A DNA stretch of 64,000 bases from Candidatus Thiodiazotropha sp. (ex Codakia rugifera) (GTDB lineage: Bacteria; Pseudomonadota; Gammaproteobacteria; Chromatiales; Chromatiaceae), in assembly GCA_025656675.1 (NCBI GenBank), contig JAHXHN010000003.1:682001-746000 (forward strand). The letters run 5' to 3'. Below are positions 63,571 to 64,000 of this stretch, piece after piece. A program made the translations under genes and the position numbers. The notes below the pieces were generated by a model. It made no database searches and had not been told where the DNA came from. It saw only the letters and a list, made by a program, of their open reading frames with translations. Position 1 is the first letter of the stretch. The number at the start of each line of letters is the position of its first letter.

Positions 63571-63667
63571 GGTACATATCCCTTTTGGTTTAACAACGCC
63601 ATAATGTGTGGATTATAAAAAGTGGATAGAGAGCCAGAACCGTTAAATATTCCAACCATTTGCTGTG

Positions 63668-64000
63668 TCAGCCATTCAGCTTGTCTACCGTAAATGCCAA
63701 TTTCCGTCCAAGCTCCAAGACAGCCTTGTGTCGTTGAGTGTCAAGCAGCGAACCATCAGCATTGAATGCTTTAAATGCTTGTGGAATGGCTTGCTGATCG
63801 GGTAAAACCATAACCCCAATATTCGCCAGTAGCATTCTCAAAAATACTAACCCACGAAGTCCACCCAAAGCACCTGGGGACGCGGCTAGGACTACAGCCA
63901 TTTTACCTTTGAAAGCCATCAGTGGTGGCTCATCATCCGACTCGGCACGTGATGCCCAGTCAATTACATTTTTCAGCAATGGGCTAAAAGCACTATTATA
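63668..64000 (-). CDS. NADPH-dependent FMN reductase, 5' part outside window
   Basis: C-terminal 110 residues of a flavodoxin-like NADPH-FMN reductase. The visible part starts YNSAFSPLLKNVIDWASR, the family's conserved flavin-binding block, followed by FKGKMAVVLAASPGALGGLRGLVFLRMLLANIGVMVLPDQQAIPQAF. The frame is open to the right edge. Function is flavin or quinone/azo reduction; substrate unknown. It is transcribed toward the GNAT gene but separated by 97 bp. Confidence 0.85.
   Translation of the reverse strand, partial: YNSAFSPLLKNVIDWASRAESDDEPPLMAFKGKMAVVLAASPGALGGLRGLVFLRMLLANIGVMVLPDQQAIPQAFKAFNADGSLLDTQRHKAVLELGRKLAFTVDKLNG

Overview
The window looks like a chromosomal segment of a gammaproteobacterium. 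The run nnr-tsaE-amiB-mutL-miaA-hfq-hflX-hflK-hflC-yjeT-purA on the minus strand is the classical gammaproteobacterial order, here with hisZ inserted before purA. Several c-type cytochromes, a persulfide dioxygenase, a DmsA-type molybdoenzyme cluster and unusual secreted Gly/Met-rich proteins fit a respiratory, sulfur-metabolising lineage, for example a relative of Sedimenticola or Thiodiazotropha. That placement is inference; no marker gene here proves it. No tRNA, rRNA, CRISPR array, transposase or prophage was found.

Layout. 1-13.6 kb: the minus-strand housekeeping block (purA, hisZ, DUF2065, hflC, hflK, hflX, hfq, miaA, mutL, amiB, tsaE, nnr). 14-21.5 kb: queG and convergent orn, then a plus-strand run (M48 peptidase, small cytochrome c, rsgA, CarS-like protein), a minus-strand phosphoesterase, HDOD and NUDIX genes. 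21.5-34.6 kb: a mostly minus-strand metabolic stretch (PhoQ/PhoP-like pair with PepSY protein, glycine-zipper lipoprotein-like protein, DUF938, hemF, TPR, persulfide dioxygenase, methyltransferase, metZ, gshA, tail-specific protease, NUDIX). 34.7-38.1 kb: a five-gene plus-strand operon led by a GbsR/MarR-type regulator. 38.1-43.3 kb: a cNMP-domain/acyltransferase fusion, an esterase, a small membrane protein and a thioredoxin-NHL lipoprotein.

43.5-50.2 kb is an anaerobic-type respiratory cluster read on the minus strand: pentaheme cytochrome, Tat-exported DmsA-like catalytic subunit, four-cluster ferredoxin subunit, TorD chaperone, monoheme cytochrome and a multi-cluster ferredoxin. There is no DmsC/NrfD membrane anchor, so electrons probably pass through c-type cytochromes. 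Immediately upstream and on the same strand, 50.3-53 kb, lie three secreted proteins of unknown function. One is almost entirely built of Gly-Met-Ser repeats. This trio, with a CRP-like site and an 11-bp inverted repeat upstream, is the most novel-looking part of the window.

53.4-64 kb: a PilZ protein, the N-degron pair aat-bpt, then a tightly overlapping seven-gene TonB operon (receptor, periplasmic Ig-like protein, NapH-like Fe-S membrane protein, DsbD/TauE-like membrane protein, ExbB, ExbD, TonB) that looks like a self-contained outer-membrane uptake system coupled to a membrane redox module. A GNAT acetyltransferase and a truncated NADPH-FMN reductase end the window.

Non-coding structure is notable. 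A 167-bp near-complete palindrome sits between the response regulator and its kinase, a related-looking palindrome lies before the TonB receptor, and a 237-bp segment with terminal inverted repeats lies before queG. Shared cores suggest a dispersed palindromic/MITE-like family.
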